Source of the DNA: CAKPSH01 sp964634355
GTDB lineage: Bacteria; Bacillota; Clostridia; TANB77; CAG-508
Length of the DNA stretch: 29,094 bases
Direction: 5' to 3'
Assembly: GCA_964634355.1 (NCBI GenBank)
Contig: CAZWIF010000007.1
Location: forward strand, 1 to 29,094
The position numbers and the translations under genes were made by a program. Position 1 is the stretch's first letter. Each line of letters starts with the position of its first letter. Positions 9,134-17,005 of this stretch are shown in pieces. The notes under the pieces were generated by a model. It did no database searches and was not told where the DNA came from. It saw only the letters and a program-made list of their open reading frames with translations.

Positions 9134-9171
9134 AAGTAGGGAGGAAGATTTACAAATCCTCCTCCCTACTT
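9134..9171 (-). terminator. Strong hairpin downstream of the GH13 gene, GTAGGG-type palindrome
   Basis: The 18-base arms (9134-9151 and 9154-9171) pair with a single mismatch around a two-base loop, eight bases past the glycosidase stop codon. The position suits a terminator, but no U-tract follows on the minus strand. The stem begins GTAGGGAGGA, like the GTAGGG ends of the repeats at 14113-14246 and 26885-26910, so it may be a repeat element serving as terminator. Confidence 0.6.
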
Positions 9172-9179
9172 GGTATTGA

Positions 9180-10634
9180 TTAATACACTCTGCTAAACAC
9201 CTCTATTCTTGAGCTTTTACCAAAGTCTGTCGCCCTTATAACTCTCAGCATCAGTTCTTCCGAGTTCTTTCTTCTCAAAATCTCAAGAGTATCCTCGGAA
9301 ATTTCAATTTGGATATCTACCCCCTCTTCAAAAAGCCTATAATATTTCCTTCTTATTTCTCCAAGAGTCCTGTAATGTTCCAAGAGTTTACTGTCAGCGT
9401 GCTCCCAGTTGTATGGTTTACGATTAAACGGATCCTTATATCCGAACATTCCTATCTCTGTACCTGCAAATACAACTGGAATTCCCGGCATAAAGTACTG
9501 GATAGCACTTGCCGCCTTGAGAATTGCTCTTGCATTCTCTATATCCATCCAATCATTTTCATTTTCCCATCTTCTGAAACCATAAGTGTCAAACCATCTT
9601 TCGTGTCTCCATGGTCCCTCGATGTCCCAACAGGCGCCTTTAAATGGGTCCTCCAAAATCCCATCACCCACTAGCATATTTACTGCCCTTGGCGTGTCAT
9701 GAGAATCTAGAAAATTCCATAAAACCTCTTGCACCTGCTCAGGGTACTTTTTCAGTTCTTCAACAGTATACTGAAAATGTCCTTTGTTTCCAAATCTCAA
9801 CCATCTGACAATAGCATCAGACAATGGATAATTCATGACACTGTCTACTTGTTCACCGTCTAACTGTGAATTTTCACGTTTCGTCGCTAATCCCCACATT
9901 TCACTCACTAAAATAGCTTCAGGGTTAATGGACTTCACGCACTCTCTCAGCTTTGCCATGAATTCTTTTGGAAAGTTTTCACCAAGGTCAATTCTAATTC
10001 CATCTGCGCCCATTCTCATATACAATTCGGCAACCCTACAGGCATAATCCTGATATTCCTCATTCATCTTATTGCACTGAGGCATATTATCAAAACCTGC
10101 CCAAAAAATAGGATTTCCTCTTTCATTCCATTCAAACCAGTTATGGTATCTGGAATTCGGATTTCTGAGTGCTTCTCGAAAAATTGGACTACTGCTTCCC
10201 ATGTGATTAAATACTAAGTCTACAGTAACGAGGATATCTCTCTTATGTGCCTCTTGACACAGTTCCTCGAAATCCTCCCAAGTGCCAATCCACGGGTCAA
10301 TCTGCATTTGGTCTGTTGGTTCATAATGGTGTGACGTTTCGGACAAACTAATTGGGCTAAGATACAGGAGATTAAAAGCATTGTTCCGGATGTAATCTAA
10401 CTTTGCAATAATTCCCTGGAGATTCCCCCCATAAAAGTAATTGTTCATATATACTCCGTCCGCTTCCGGCTCCCAATTAGGAGTTGTATCACTCCATTCC
10501 TTCAGGATCCTCCCTTCCATTGCCTTTGGTTTTTCGCCTGCTCTGAAAAAACGGTCCACGAAAATCTGCAGACCATTTCTCCCTTTAAACCGCTTAGGTG
10601 TGTCAAAGTCTGTTAATCTCATACATTTCTTCAT
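9180..10634 (-). CDS. GH13 alpha-glycosidase (neopullulanase/cyclomaltodextrinase-like)
   Basis: A 484-aa glycoside hydrolase of the alpha-amylase clan, acting on alpha-1,4 (and perhaps 1,6) glucans or maltodextrins. All four GH13 regions are visible: DLVFNH (region I, H144), DGIRIDLGE (region II, nucleophile D216), LVSEMWG (region III, acid E245) and FLDSHDTP (region IV, D313). There is no signal peptide, so it is probably cytoplasmic. It lacks a long N-terminal CBM34 domain, and the C-terminal beta domain is short. Base composition is clearly richer in G+C than flanking genes, with codons such as CGG and CTC that neighbours avoid, so recent transfer is likely. An alternative ATG sits at codon 5 (10622). 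A promoter lies upstream, followed by a scaffold gap. Exact substrate is open. Confidence 0.9.
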   Translation of the reverse strand: MKKCMRLTDFDTPKRFKGRNGLQIFVDRFFRAGEKPKAMEGRILKEWSDTTPNWEPEADGVYMNNYFYGGNLQGIIAKLDYIRNNAFNLLYLSPISLSETSHHYEPTDQMQIDPWIGTWEDFEELCQEAHKRDILVTVDLVFNHMGSSSPIFREALRNPNSRYHNWFEWNERGNPIFWAGFDNMPQCNKMNEEYQDYACRVAELYMRMGADGIRIDLGENFPKEFMAKLRECVKSINPEAILVSEMWGLATKRENSQLDGEQVDSVMNYPLSDAIVRWLRFGNKGHFQYTVEELKKYPEQVQEVLWNFLDSHDTPRAVNMLVGDGILEDPFKGACWDIEGPWRHERWFDTYGFRRWENENDWMDIENARAILKAASAIQYFMPGIPVVFAGTEIGMFGYKDPFNRKPYNWEHADSKLLEHYRTLGEIRRKYYRLFEEGVDIQIEISEDTLEILRRKNSEELMLRVIRATDFGKSSRIEVFSRVY

Positions 10635-10691
10635 CCTTTCTTAATAAGATTGATTTTGTTAAAAATTTTAGTACTCGCCATTTATACTTAT

Positions 10692-10747
10692 AAAATATAT
10701 TTAATTTTTATTTCTGTCAAGTTCTTTTGAAAAACAAAATATTTTGT
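10692..10747 (-). promoter_or_regulatory. Promoter and palindrome upstream of the GH13 gene
   Basis: TTGACA (10715-10720) and TATTTT (10692-10697) are spaced by 17 bases, about 60 bases before the gene. Just upstream of the -35 is a perfect 14-base palindrome, ACAAAATATTTTGT (10734-10747), a possible regulator site for a sugar-responsive gene. The palindrome and the -35 lie inside the 55-base segment repeated across the gap. Confidence 0.45.
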
Positions 10748-10758
10748 CGAATTAAAAT
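10704..10758. repeat. 55-base scaffold-end overlap, left copy
   Basis: These 55 bases are identical to 10859-10913 on the other side of the N run. An exact 55-base match at a gap equals a common assembler k-mer length, so the two contigs probably join directly. Confidence 0.9.
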
Positions 10759-10858
10759 NNNNNNNNNNNNNNNNNNNNNNNNNNNNNNNNNNNNNNNNNN
10801 NNNNNNNNNNNNNNNNNNNNNNNNNNNNNNNNNNNNNNNNNNNNNNNNNNNNNNNNNN
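10759..10858. other. Assembly gap of 100 N, probably not a real gap
   Basis: One hundred Ns of conventional unknown length. Because both flanks carry the same 55 bases, collapsing the gap would leave about 178 bases between the GH13 gene and the end of the fatty-acid operon, with no gene in it. Confidence 0.95.
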
Positions 10859-10913
10859 ATTTTTATTTCTGTCAAGTTCTTTTGAAAAACAAAATATTTT
10901 GTCGAATTAAAAT
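10859..10913. repeat. 55-base scaffold-end overlap, right copy
   Basis: Exact copy of 10704-10758, running straight into the operon terminator at 10911-10959. Confidence 0.9.
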
Positions 10914-10959
10914 GTTACAATTCACAGTCCATGAAGATTACTGAGGGAATTGTAACATT
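10911..10959 (-). terminator. Terminator at the end of the fatty-acid operon
   Basis: Perfect 13-base arms AATGTTACAATTC (10911-10923) and GAATTGTAACATT (10947-10959), with an inner CAGT/ACTG pairing in the loop. It lies eight bases past the last gene and is followed on the minus strand by a modest T-rich run (ATTTTAATT). Confidence 0.7.
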
Positions 10960-10967
10960 AAAATTTC

Positions 10968-12065
10968 TCACATTTCAGCACATAATTCTTCTTTTGTAGT
11001 CTCTATTAATTCTTGCATTAATTCTCTAACTGTCACAATTTTGTCTATCTTATCCACATTGCTTCCACAAAAAATCAATCCCTCATCAATGTTTCCTTTT
11101 ACAGCATTTATCAGTGTTTTTGTTATGCAATATGGTGTTTCAGCGGGATTACATGTTTTTATGCAATTATAACATTTTGTTATTTTTCCTTTGCCTTCTT
11201 CTACTCTTTTTATAAATTCATTTCTTATTGCTCTTCCAGGCATTCCTACTGGACTTTTAATTATTTTTATATCTTCTTTTTTAGCATATACATATGCCTG
11301 TTTAAATTCGTCTGCTGCATCACATTCCTCAGTTGCTACAAATCTACTTGCAATTTGTACTCCACTAGCCCCAAGTTTTAAGAACTTAGCAATATCTTTT
11401 CCGTTAAATACTCCTCCTGCAACAACTACAGGTATCTCTTTTCCAGTTTCTTCCTCAATGCTTTTTACTTCCTTAATCACATCTTTCGTTATATCTTCTA
11501 ATTTAGGTTTATTTTCTGGCAATAGTTCTTCAGGTTTAAATCCTAAGTGTCCTCCTGCTTCAGGTCCTTCAATTACTATCATATCTGGTACATAATTATA
11601 CTTTGACATCCATACCTTTGATATTAATTTTGCACACCTTCCTGAAGACACTATTGGTGCAATTTTAGTCTTTGTTCCCTTTACAAAAGATGGCAAATCC
11701 TTTGGTAGCCCTGCTCCAGATACAATTAAATCAATTTTATTTTTCACACATTCTTTTACTATGTCTGCATAATTACTTAAAGCTACCATTATATTTACTC
11801 CAATAATTCCATTTGGAGCAATTTCTCTTGCTTTTTTTATTTCCTCACCTATTGCTTTTAAATTGGCCTTCATTGGATTTTTCTCAAATTCTTCATCTTG
11901 GTATCCTATATCTGCAGTTGATATTATGCCTATTCCTCCTTCTTTTGCAACATTTCCAGCCAATTTATGTAGAGATACTCCTACACCCATACCCCCTTGC
12001 ATTATTGGGTATTTAGAAATTAATTCACCTATTTTTAATCCTTTTAATTCCATACACCACTTCAT
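10968..12065 (-). CDS. FabK/nitronate monooxygenase-like FMN enzyme with cysteine cluster
   Basis: A 365-aa TIM-barrel flavoprotein of the FabK/2-nitropropane dioxygenase family. FabK reduces trans-2-enoyl-ACP; nitronate monooxygenases oxidise alkyl nitronates. Seen here are the N-terminal PIMQGGMGVGVS, the EGPEAGGHLGF motif with the conserved histidine H173, and the phosphate-binding VVAGGVFNGKDI and GASGVQIASRF segments. Unlike short streptococcal FabK (about 324 aa), it carries a C-terminal cysteine group C298-X2-C301-X3-C305-X7-C313, typical of clostridial proteins usually labelled nitronate monooxygenase. It ends the fatty-acid operon, eight bases after acpP and close to fabI, so a second enoyl reductase or a detoxifying role are both possible. 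M5 (12053) may be the true start, since AAAGGA directly abuts the first ATG. Confidence 0.8.
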   Translation of the reverse strand: MKWCMELKGLKIGELISKYPIMQGGMGVGVSLHKLAGNVAKEGGIGIISTADIGYQDEEFEKNPMKANLKAIGEEIKKAREIAPNGIIGVNIMVALSNYADIVKECVKNKIDLIVSGAGLPKDLPSFVKGTKTKIAPIVSSGRCAKLISKVWMSKYNYVPDMIVIEGPEAGGHLGFKPEELLPENKPKLEDITKDVIKEVKSIEEETGKEIPVVVAGGVFNGKDIAKFLKLGASGVQIASRFVATEECDAADEFKQAYVYAKKEDIKIIKSPVGMPGRAIRNEFIKRVEEGKGKITKCYNCIKTCNPAETPYCITKTLINAVKGNIDEGLIFCGSNVDKIDKIVTVRELMQELIETTKEELCAEM

Positions 12066-12073
12066 TCCTTTAC

Positions 12074-12313
12074 TTATTTTCTTTCTTTTATGTATTTAAC
12101 TACATCTCCAACTGTAACAATCTTTTCTGCCTCTTCATCTGGTATTTCTAACTCAAACTTCTCTTCTAAACTCATTATTAATTCAACAATATCTAATGAA
12201 TCGGCTGATAAATCATCAACAAAAGTAGCTTCCTCAGTTACCATTTCTTCATCAATTCCTAATTGTTCAACAACAATCTCCTTTACATCTTCAAAAATTT
12301 TCCTTTCATCCAT
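12074..12313 (-). CDS. acpP: Acyl carrier protein
   Basis: A 79-aa acidic helical carrier that holds growing acyl chains as thioesters on a 4'-phosphopantetheine arm. The attachment serine is S39 in the ADSLDIVELIMSLEEKF motif, essentially the family consensus for recognition by the ACP synthase. Net charge is strongly negative, as expected. It sits between fabI and the FabK-like gene. The 78-base space upstream contains a short GC-rich patch and AAAGGAA ahead of the start. Length and motif match fatty-acid ACPs rather than carrier domains of polyketide or peptide synthases, and the surrounding fab/acc genes confirm the role. Confidence 0.97.
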   Translation of the reverse strand: MDERKIFEDVKEIVVEQLGIDEEMVTEEATFVDDLSADSLDIVELIMSLEEKFELEIPDEEAEKIVTVGDVVKYIKERK

Positions 12314-12391
12314 TTTTAATCACATTCCTTTCAATATAATATTTTTTTATCCGGTTGCATACCATGCCACCCCCACGGTCATTTCTAGTCT

Positions 12392-13165
12392 CTAGACACC
12401 CATTATGTTATATCCATTATCCGCATAAATGACTTGACCTGTAATACTATCAGACATATCACTCAATAAAAATGTAGCAACATTTCCAACTTGTACTGTC
12501 GTTACATTTTTATGTAAAGGAGCTTTTTCTTCTATCACAGTTAAAATTGAATTAAAATCTTTTATTCCCTTTGATGATAATGTTTTTATAGGTCCTGCTG
12601 AAATGCTATTTACTCTAATTCCTTCTTTGCCTAAATTATCTGCTAAATATCTGACACTTGCCTCTAAAGCTGCTTTCGCAACACCCATTACATTATATCC
12701 TTCTAAAACTTTTGTTGAACCATGATAAGTCAAGGTTAACAAACTTGCATTTTCGTTCAACATATCTAATTCTCTTGCAACTCTTGCAACTAATACAAAA
12801 GAATAGCTACTTACATCACAAGCATGTGAAAAACCTTCTTTTCCAGTATAAATGAAATCATTATGCAAATCCTCTGTAAAAGCATGCGCTATGGCATGAA
12901 CTATTCCATCAACCTTGCCATTCTCCTCTTTAATCTTAGTAAACACCTCTTTAACTAACTCATCCTCTGAAGCCCCATTTAAAACATATGCTTTACTTCC
13001 CTTAAACTCAGATATTAACTCTTCTATCTTTTCCTTATTCTCCTCACCCATGTATGTAAACAATAATTGTGCTCCATTATCATAAGCAGACTTAGCTATT
13101 CCATAAGCTATACTCCACTTATTTCTAATTCCCATAATCAAAATTTTCTTTCCTTTTAATAACAT
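12392..13165 (-). CDS. fabI: Enoyl-ACP reductase (FabI type)
   Basis: FabI is a short-chain dehydrogenase-like enzyme that performs the last step of each elongation cycle, reducing trans-2-enoyl-ACP with NAD(P)H. The 257-aa protein has the FabI-type nucleotide-binding start KKILIMGIRNKWSIAYGIA and the catalytic pair Y157 and K164 in YNVMGVAK, with the second conserved tyrosine Y147 in LTYHG. These separate it from FabG, which has YxxxK. The C-terminal GQVIYADNGYNIMGV is also typical. The segment HAIAHAF near 90-96 has histidine where many FabI proteins have phenylalanine, near the inhibitor pocket. AAAAGGAGG precedes the start, 50 bases after accA. The operon also ends in a FabK-family gene, so there may be two enoyl reductases. 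Confidence 0.95.
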   Translation of the reverse strand: MLLKGKKILIMGIRNKWSIAYGIAKSAYDNGAQLLFTYMGEENKEKIEELISEFKGSKAYVLNGASEDELVKEVFTKIKEENGKVDGIVHAIAHAFTEDLHNDFIYTGKEGFSHACDVSSYSFVLVARVARELDMLNENASLLTLTYHGSTKVLEGYNVMGVAKAALEASVRYLADNLGKEGIRVNSISAGPIKTLSSKGIKDFNSILTVIEEKAPLHKNVTTVQVGNVATFLLSDMSDSITGQVIYADNGYNIMGV

Positions 13166-13215
13166 AATTTTTCCTCCTTTTGAAATTTATAAAGTTTATG
13201 GATACTCCTTGAAAT

Positions 13216-14025
13216 TTAAGGAACATCCCTAAATTTCACATATTCTCCCATACTTCTAAATTTTTTATATCTTTGTTCGACAATTTCTTCTTTTGTTAAT
13301 TCTTGCATTTTTTTTGTAATATCTTTTATTTCCGTTTTAAGCTTTTTAGCTACCTTTTCGAAGGATTCCTGTAAATCTCCTATTGGTTCTTTAATTATTT
13401 TATCAATAACATTAAGGTCATATAAATCTTTAGCTGTCAATTTCATTTTTTCTGCCGCTTCTTTTGCCCTTGACGAATCCTTCCATAAAATACTTGCATA
13501 ACCCTCCGGAGATAAAATTGAATATATAGCATTTTCTAACATTAAAACCTTATTTCCAACACCTAATGCCAAAGCACCTCCACTAGAACCTTCTCCTATT
13601 ACAATAGATATTATCGGAACCTTTAGCCCTGACATTTTAAGCATTGAGCTAGCAATAGCTTCTCCTTGCCCTCTTTCCTCTGCACCTATTCCTGGATAGG
13701 CCCCTTTAGTATCTATAAAGGTTATAACAGGTCTATTAAACTTTTCAGCCTGTTCCGTAAATCTTATAGCTTTTCTATAGCTCTCCGGATTAGGCATTCC
13801 AAAATTTCTCTCAATATTTTCTTTAGTTGTTCTTCCTTTTTGCTCTCCTATAACAGTGTAATTTTGCTTTCCAATCCTAGCTAATCCACAGACAATAGCC
13901 TTATCATCTTTAAAATTTCTATCACCATGTAATTCAATAAAATCATCAAAAATAGCATTAATATAATCTAAAGAAGTTTTTCTTTCACTAGATCTAGCAA
14001 TTTCAACCTTTTCCCAAGCTGTCAT
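13216..14025 (-). CDS. accA: Acetyl-CoA carboxylase carboxyltransferase subunit alpha
   Basis: AccA pairs with AccD to move the carboxyl group from carboxybiotin on AccB to acetyl-CoA, producing malonyl-CoA. The 269-aa protein carries the crotonase-fold core, with RKAIRFTEQAEKFNRPVITFIDTKGAYPGIGAEERGQG split over residues about 85-122 and the oxyanion/CoA segment GEGSSGGALALG. It is shorter than E. coli AccA (319 aa), starting at WEKVEIARSSERKTSLDYI, which is normal for clostridial forms without the N-terminal extension. A clean AAAGGAGGAGG site precedes it. It is separated from accD by a 301-base space that holds an inverted pair of GC-rich repeats, unusual within an otherwise tight operon. 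Confidence 0.95.
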   Translation of the reverse strand: MTAWEKVEIARSSERKTSLDYINAIFDDFIELHGDRNFKDDKAIVCGLARIGKQNYTVIGEQKGRTTKENIERNFGMPNPESYRKAIRFTEQAEKFNRPVITFIDTKGAYPGIGAEERGQGEAIASSMLKMSGLKVPIISIVIGEGSSGGALALGVGNKVLMLENAIYSILSPEGYASILWKDSSRAKEAAEKMKLTAKDLYDLNVIDKIIKEPIGDLQESFEKVAKKLKTEIKDITKKMQELTKEEIVEQRYKKFRSMGEYVKFRDVP

Positions 14026-14112
14026 CTGTCCTCCTCCTTTCTATTAAATAAATTGTTGTTTGTATAAATAATCCCATTGTATCGTATAATTAAATAAATA
14101 TATTCCTCTTTC

Positions 14113-14246
14113 TGTAGGGGCAGGCCTTGCGTCTGCCCTGGAAATGGCAATATATTTAAAATATTTGCATTATTTATTTTAAATGTATTTATTTAAAATA
14201 AAATTAAATTTTTGTTCAACGGGCGGACGCAAGGCCCGCCCCTACA
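14113..14246. repeat. Inverted pair of 26-base GC-rich palindromic repeats between accA and accD
   Basis: The unit at 14113-14138 (starting TGTAGGGGCAGGCC) and that at 14221-14246 (ending GCCCGCCCCTACA) are inverted copies matching at 24 of 26 positions. They enclose 82 very AT-rich bases. Each unit can itself fold, since GGGCGG pairs with CCGCCC. The GC content contrasts sharply with surroundings. The arrangement resembles paired REP elements or a small non-autonomous element. The rest of 14026-14326 holds no gene; AAATTATAAT occurs at 14278 and again at 14325. Confidence 0.8.
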
Positions 14247-14326
14247 TTCTCACATCTCATTTCTCACATCTAACCCTAAAATTATAATAATTAGCACCAA
14301 TTTCGGGCATAATACATCCCTGCAAA

Positions 14327-15166
14327 TTATAATTTATTTAATTTTATTAATTTATATAATGTGTCCTTCAATTCCTTTCTTTCTACAATCTTATCTATAA
14401 ATCCATGTTCTAGCAAAAACTCTGCTGTTTGAAATCCTTCTGGCAACTTCTCGCCAATCGTTTGCTCTATTACTCTTTTCCCTGCAAATCCAATCATAGC
14501 TCCTGGCTCTGCTAAAACAATATCTGCTATACTTGCAAATGAAGCAGTAACTCCTCCATAAGTTGGGTCTGTCAAAACAGAAATATATAATCCCCCACTT
14601 TCATTTAACTTAGAAATTGCGGCAGTTGTTTTTGCCATTTGCATTAAAGAAATTATCCCCTCTTGCATTCTAGCTCCACCAGAGACACAAAAGATAATCA
14701 GCGGTAATTTCAACTCAATTGCCTTTTCAGTTGCATACGTAATCTTCTCTCCTACAACGCTTCCCATACTTCCCATTAAAAATCCACTATCCATTACACA
14801 AATTACAACATCCTCTCCATTTATTTTCCCTGTCCCACATGCCACAGCTTCTTCGAGTCCAGTTTTTTCTCTCAAAGCCTTTATTTTTTTAGGATAATCA
14901 TCTAATCCCAATGGATTTACATTATCTATATTTAAATCAAATCTATTATATGTACCCTCATCAATTACTGTCTCTAATCTTTTATTAATATGCATTCTAA
15001 AATAAGCACCGCAATTAGGACAAATACTATAATTATTTCTTATATCTTCTTTATACACAATCTCTTTACACTTATCGCACTTTACCCATTTTCCCACAGG
15101 TATATCTACTTTATTAGTATTTTTCTTTACATTTTGTTCCCTTCTCTTCATTTTATCTATAATCAT
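14327..15166 (-). CDS. accD: Acetyl-CoA carboxylase carboxyltransferase subunit beta
   Basis: AccD forms the carboxyltransferase with AccA. The 279-aa protein begins with the characteristic four-cysteine zinc ribbon C30-X2-C33 and C49-X2-C52 (VKCDKCKEIVY, SICPNCGAYF). The crotonase-type core follows, with VVICVMDSGFLMGSMGSVVGEK and the oxyanion segment CVSGGARMQEG. The ATG overlaps the end of accC by four bases, so the two are translationally coupled. The protein is complete and ends in LNKL just before a repeat-containing space. Zinc-ribbon AccD proteins can also bind their own mRNA in E. coli; whether this one does is unknown. Confidence 0.95.
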   Translation of the reverse strand: MIIDKMKRREQNVKKNTNKVDIPVGKWVKCDKCKEIVYKEDIRNNYSICPNCGAYFRMHINKRLETVIDEGTYNRFDLNIDNVNPLGLDDYPKKIKALREKTGLEEAVACGTGKINGEDVVICVMDSGFLMGSMGSVVGEKITYATEKAIELKLPLIIFCVSGGARMQEGIISLMQMAKTTAAISKLNESGGLYISVLTDPTYGGVTASFASIADIVLAEPGAMIGFAGKRVIEQTIGEKLPEGFQTAEFLLEHGFIDKIVERKELKDTLYKLIKLNKL

Positions 15167-16508
15167 TCTAAAATCTCCTTTTCAACAAATGAAGTATCAA
15201 AATCGCCTCTTATAAAATTAGGATTTTTTATAATTTTAAATAAGAAATCGATATTAGTATCAACACCTTCTATAACAGTTTCCTCCAAGGCTCTTTTCAT
15301 TTTACTAATTGCCTCATTTCTATTAACACCATGAGCAATTATCTTAGCAATCATAGAATCATATGTGGGTGGAATTGTATATCCCTCATATATTGCTGTA
15401 TCTACTCTTATACCATTACCACCTGGTAAATTTAGACCTGTAATTGTTCCAGGACATGGCATAAAATTCTTACTAGGATTTTCAGCATTTATTCTACATT
15501 CAATACAATGTCCTCTAAACTCAATCTCTTTTTGCTTAATTCTTAACACTTCTCCTGCTGCAATCCTAATTTGATTTTTAACTATGTCAATCCCTGTTCT
15601 TTCTTCTGTTATTGGATGTTCTACCTGTATTCTTGTATTCATTTCCATAAAGTAAAAATTCTTCTTATCATCAACCAAAAACTCAATAGTGCCACAACTT
15701 GTATATCCTGCTACCTTAACAGCCTTGACAGCTGCTTCTCCCATTTTATTTCTAGTTTTTTCATCAATAGCTGTTGATGGTGTCTCCTCTATAATCTTTT
15801 GATGCCTTCTTTGTACAGTACAATCCCTTTCTCCAAGATGTACTGCATTTCCATGTTCATCTGCCAATATTTGTATTTCTACATGTCTCGGATTTTTTAT
15901 AAATTTTTCTATGTAAATCTCATCATCATTAAAAGATAACTTTGCTTCCTGTTTCACTATATTATAATTATTCTCTAGCTCCTCCTCCGAATTGGCAATA
16001 CGAATACCTTTTCCACCACCACCGAGCAGCGGCCTTTAACATAACTGGATATCCAATTTTGTTTGCAACATTAATAGCATCTTTAATTCCCTTAACACTT
16101 CCATCTGAACCAGGTACAACAGGTACTCCTGCTGATTTCATTAATTCCTTAGCATTTGATTTATTTCCCATTAATTCTATAACCTTATAAGAAGGTCCTA
16201 TAAACTTAATGTTTGACTCTTCACATATTTTTGCAAACTGACTATTCTCTGATAAAAATCCAAATCCGGGATGAATACTATCTGCCCCTGTTACATTAGC
16301 TGCTTCAATAATATTCTTAAAATTTAAATAGCTTTTCCCGAGACGCTGCAGGACCTATACAAATAGCCTCATCTGCTAATCGAGTATGCATAGCATCTTT
16401 ATCCATTTCTGAATAAACAGCTACAGTCTTAATATTCATCTCCTTGCAAGCACGTATGATACGAACTGCAATCTCTCCTCGATTTGCAATTAAAATCTTA
16501 TTCATCAT
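15163..16508 (-). pseudogene. accC: Biotin carboxylase, broken by two single-base insertions
   Basis: AccC carboxylates the biotin on AccB using ATP and bicarbonate. The frame opens with MNKILIANRGEIAVRIIRAC and breaks after GPAASRE. It resumes (MGNKSNAKELMKSAGVPVVPGSDGS), breaks at the ATP-grasp glycine loop, then runs intact from NNYNIVKQEAKLSF to the end (EMNTRIQVEHPITEE is visible). Removing one base from the T run at 16333-16336 restores SYLN. Removing G16024 restores KAAAGGGGKGIRIA. The repaired protein is about 447 aa, exactly the family length, with no other damage. Either these are consensus errors, or the gene was inactivated very recently. It lies between fabZ (nine bases) and accD (four-base overlap). 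Confidence 0.9.
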
Positions 16509-16517
16509 TTTCTCCTT

Positions 16518-16943
16518 TCATCCAACAATCGCAAATGTAAACTCTCCTTTTGCTGCTACCTTCCCATTAACACTTGCAATGCCTTCTCCAACACCTATTG
16601 GACCTTTTCTTTTAATTATTTTTACTTCCAATTTTAAAGTATCTCCAGGAACTACCATCTTCTTAAACTTCATCTTATCAATTCCACCAAATAGAGCATT
16701 CCTACCTTTGTTTTCCTCCATACTAAGGATTGCTATAGCACCAGTTTGTGCTAAACTTTCAGCAATTAGGACTCCTGGCATTATAGGATTTCCTGGAAAA
16801 TGTCCTTTAAAATACCATTCATTTTCATTTACATATTTATAAGCAATTGCACTCTCTCCTGATACATATTCCTCAACCTCATCTATCATTAAGAATGGTT
16901 CTCTTTGTGGAATTATTTCTTTTATTTGTTCTTTATTTAGCAT
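16518..16943 (-). CDS. fabZ: 3-hydroxyacyl-ACP dehydratase FabZ
   Basis: FabZ removes water from 3-hydroxyacyl-ACP to give trans-2-enoyl-ACP. The 141-aa hot-dog-fold protein has the catalytic histidine H48 in the GHFPGNPIMPGVLIAE motif and the catalytic glutamate E62, positioned as in known FabZ enzymes. The start region IKEIIPQREPFLMIDEV is typical (R-x-P-F-L-x-x-D). It lies between accB and accC in the usual clostridial order. The TGA stop is nine bases upstream of accC, whose ribosome binding site overlaps this end. Intact and unremarkable. Confidence 0.97.
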   Translation of the reverse strand: MLNKEQIKEIIPQREPFLMIDEVEEYVSGESAIAYKYVNENEWYFKGHFPGNPIMPGVLIAESLAQTGAIAILSMEENKGRNALFGGIDKMKFKKMVVPGDTLKLEVKIIKRKGPIGVGEGIASVNGKVAAKGEFTFAIVG

Positions 16944-17005
16944 TTTAAATTTCCTTCCTTTCCGAAGTCACACATTTATTTTGAAAAAGCATACAATTCT
17001 ACATT

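Noticed and set aside
12355..12394. Short GC-rich stretch with TCTAG-AGA-CTAGA between fabI and acpP as a terminator
   Set aside because: The stem is only five base pairs, with no U-tract, and acpP must be expressed with its neighbours.
14113..14246. A CRISPR-like array or insertion sequence between accA and accD
   Set aside because: There are only two units, they are inverted rather than direct, and no transposase or spacer series is present.
15163..15957. A separate short ATP-grasp gene distinct from accC
   Set aside because: Removing single bases at 16024 and 16333-16336 joins it to the upstream pieces into one AccC of normal length.
16333..16336. Programmed frameshifting in accC
   Set aside because: The A4 run is too short for a convincing slippery site, and the second break at 16024 has no slippery sequence or nearby stimulatory structure.
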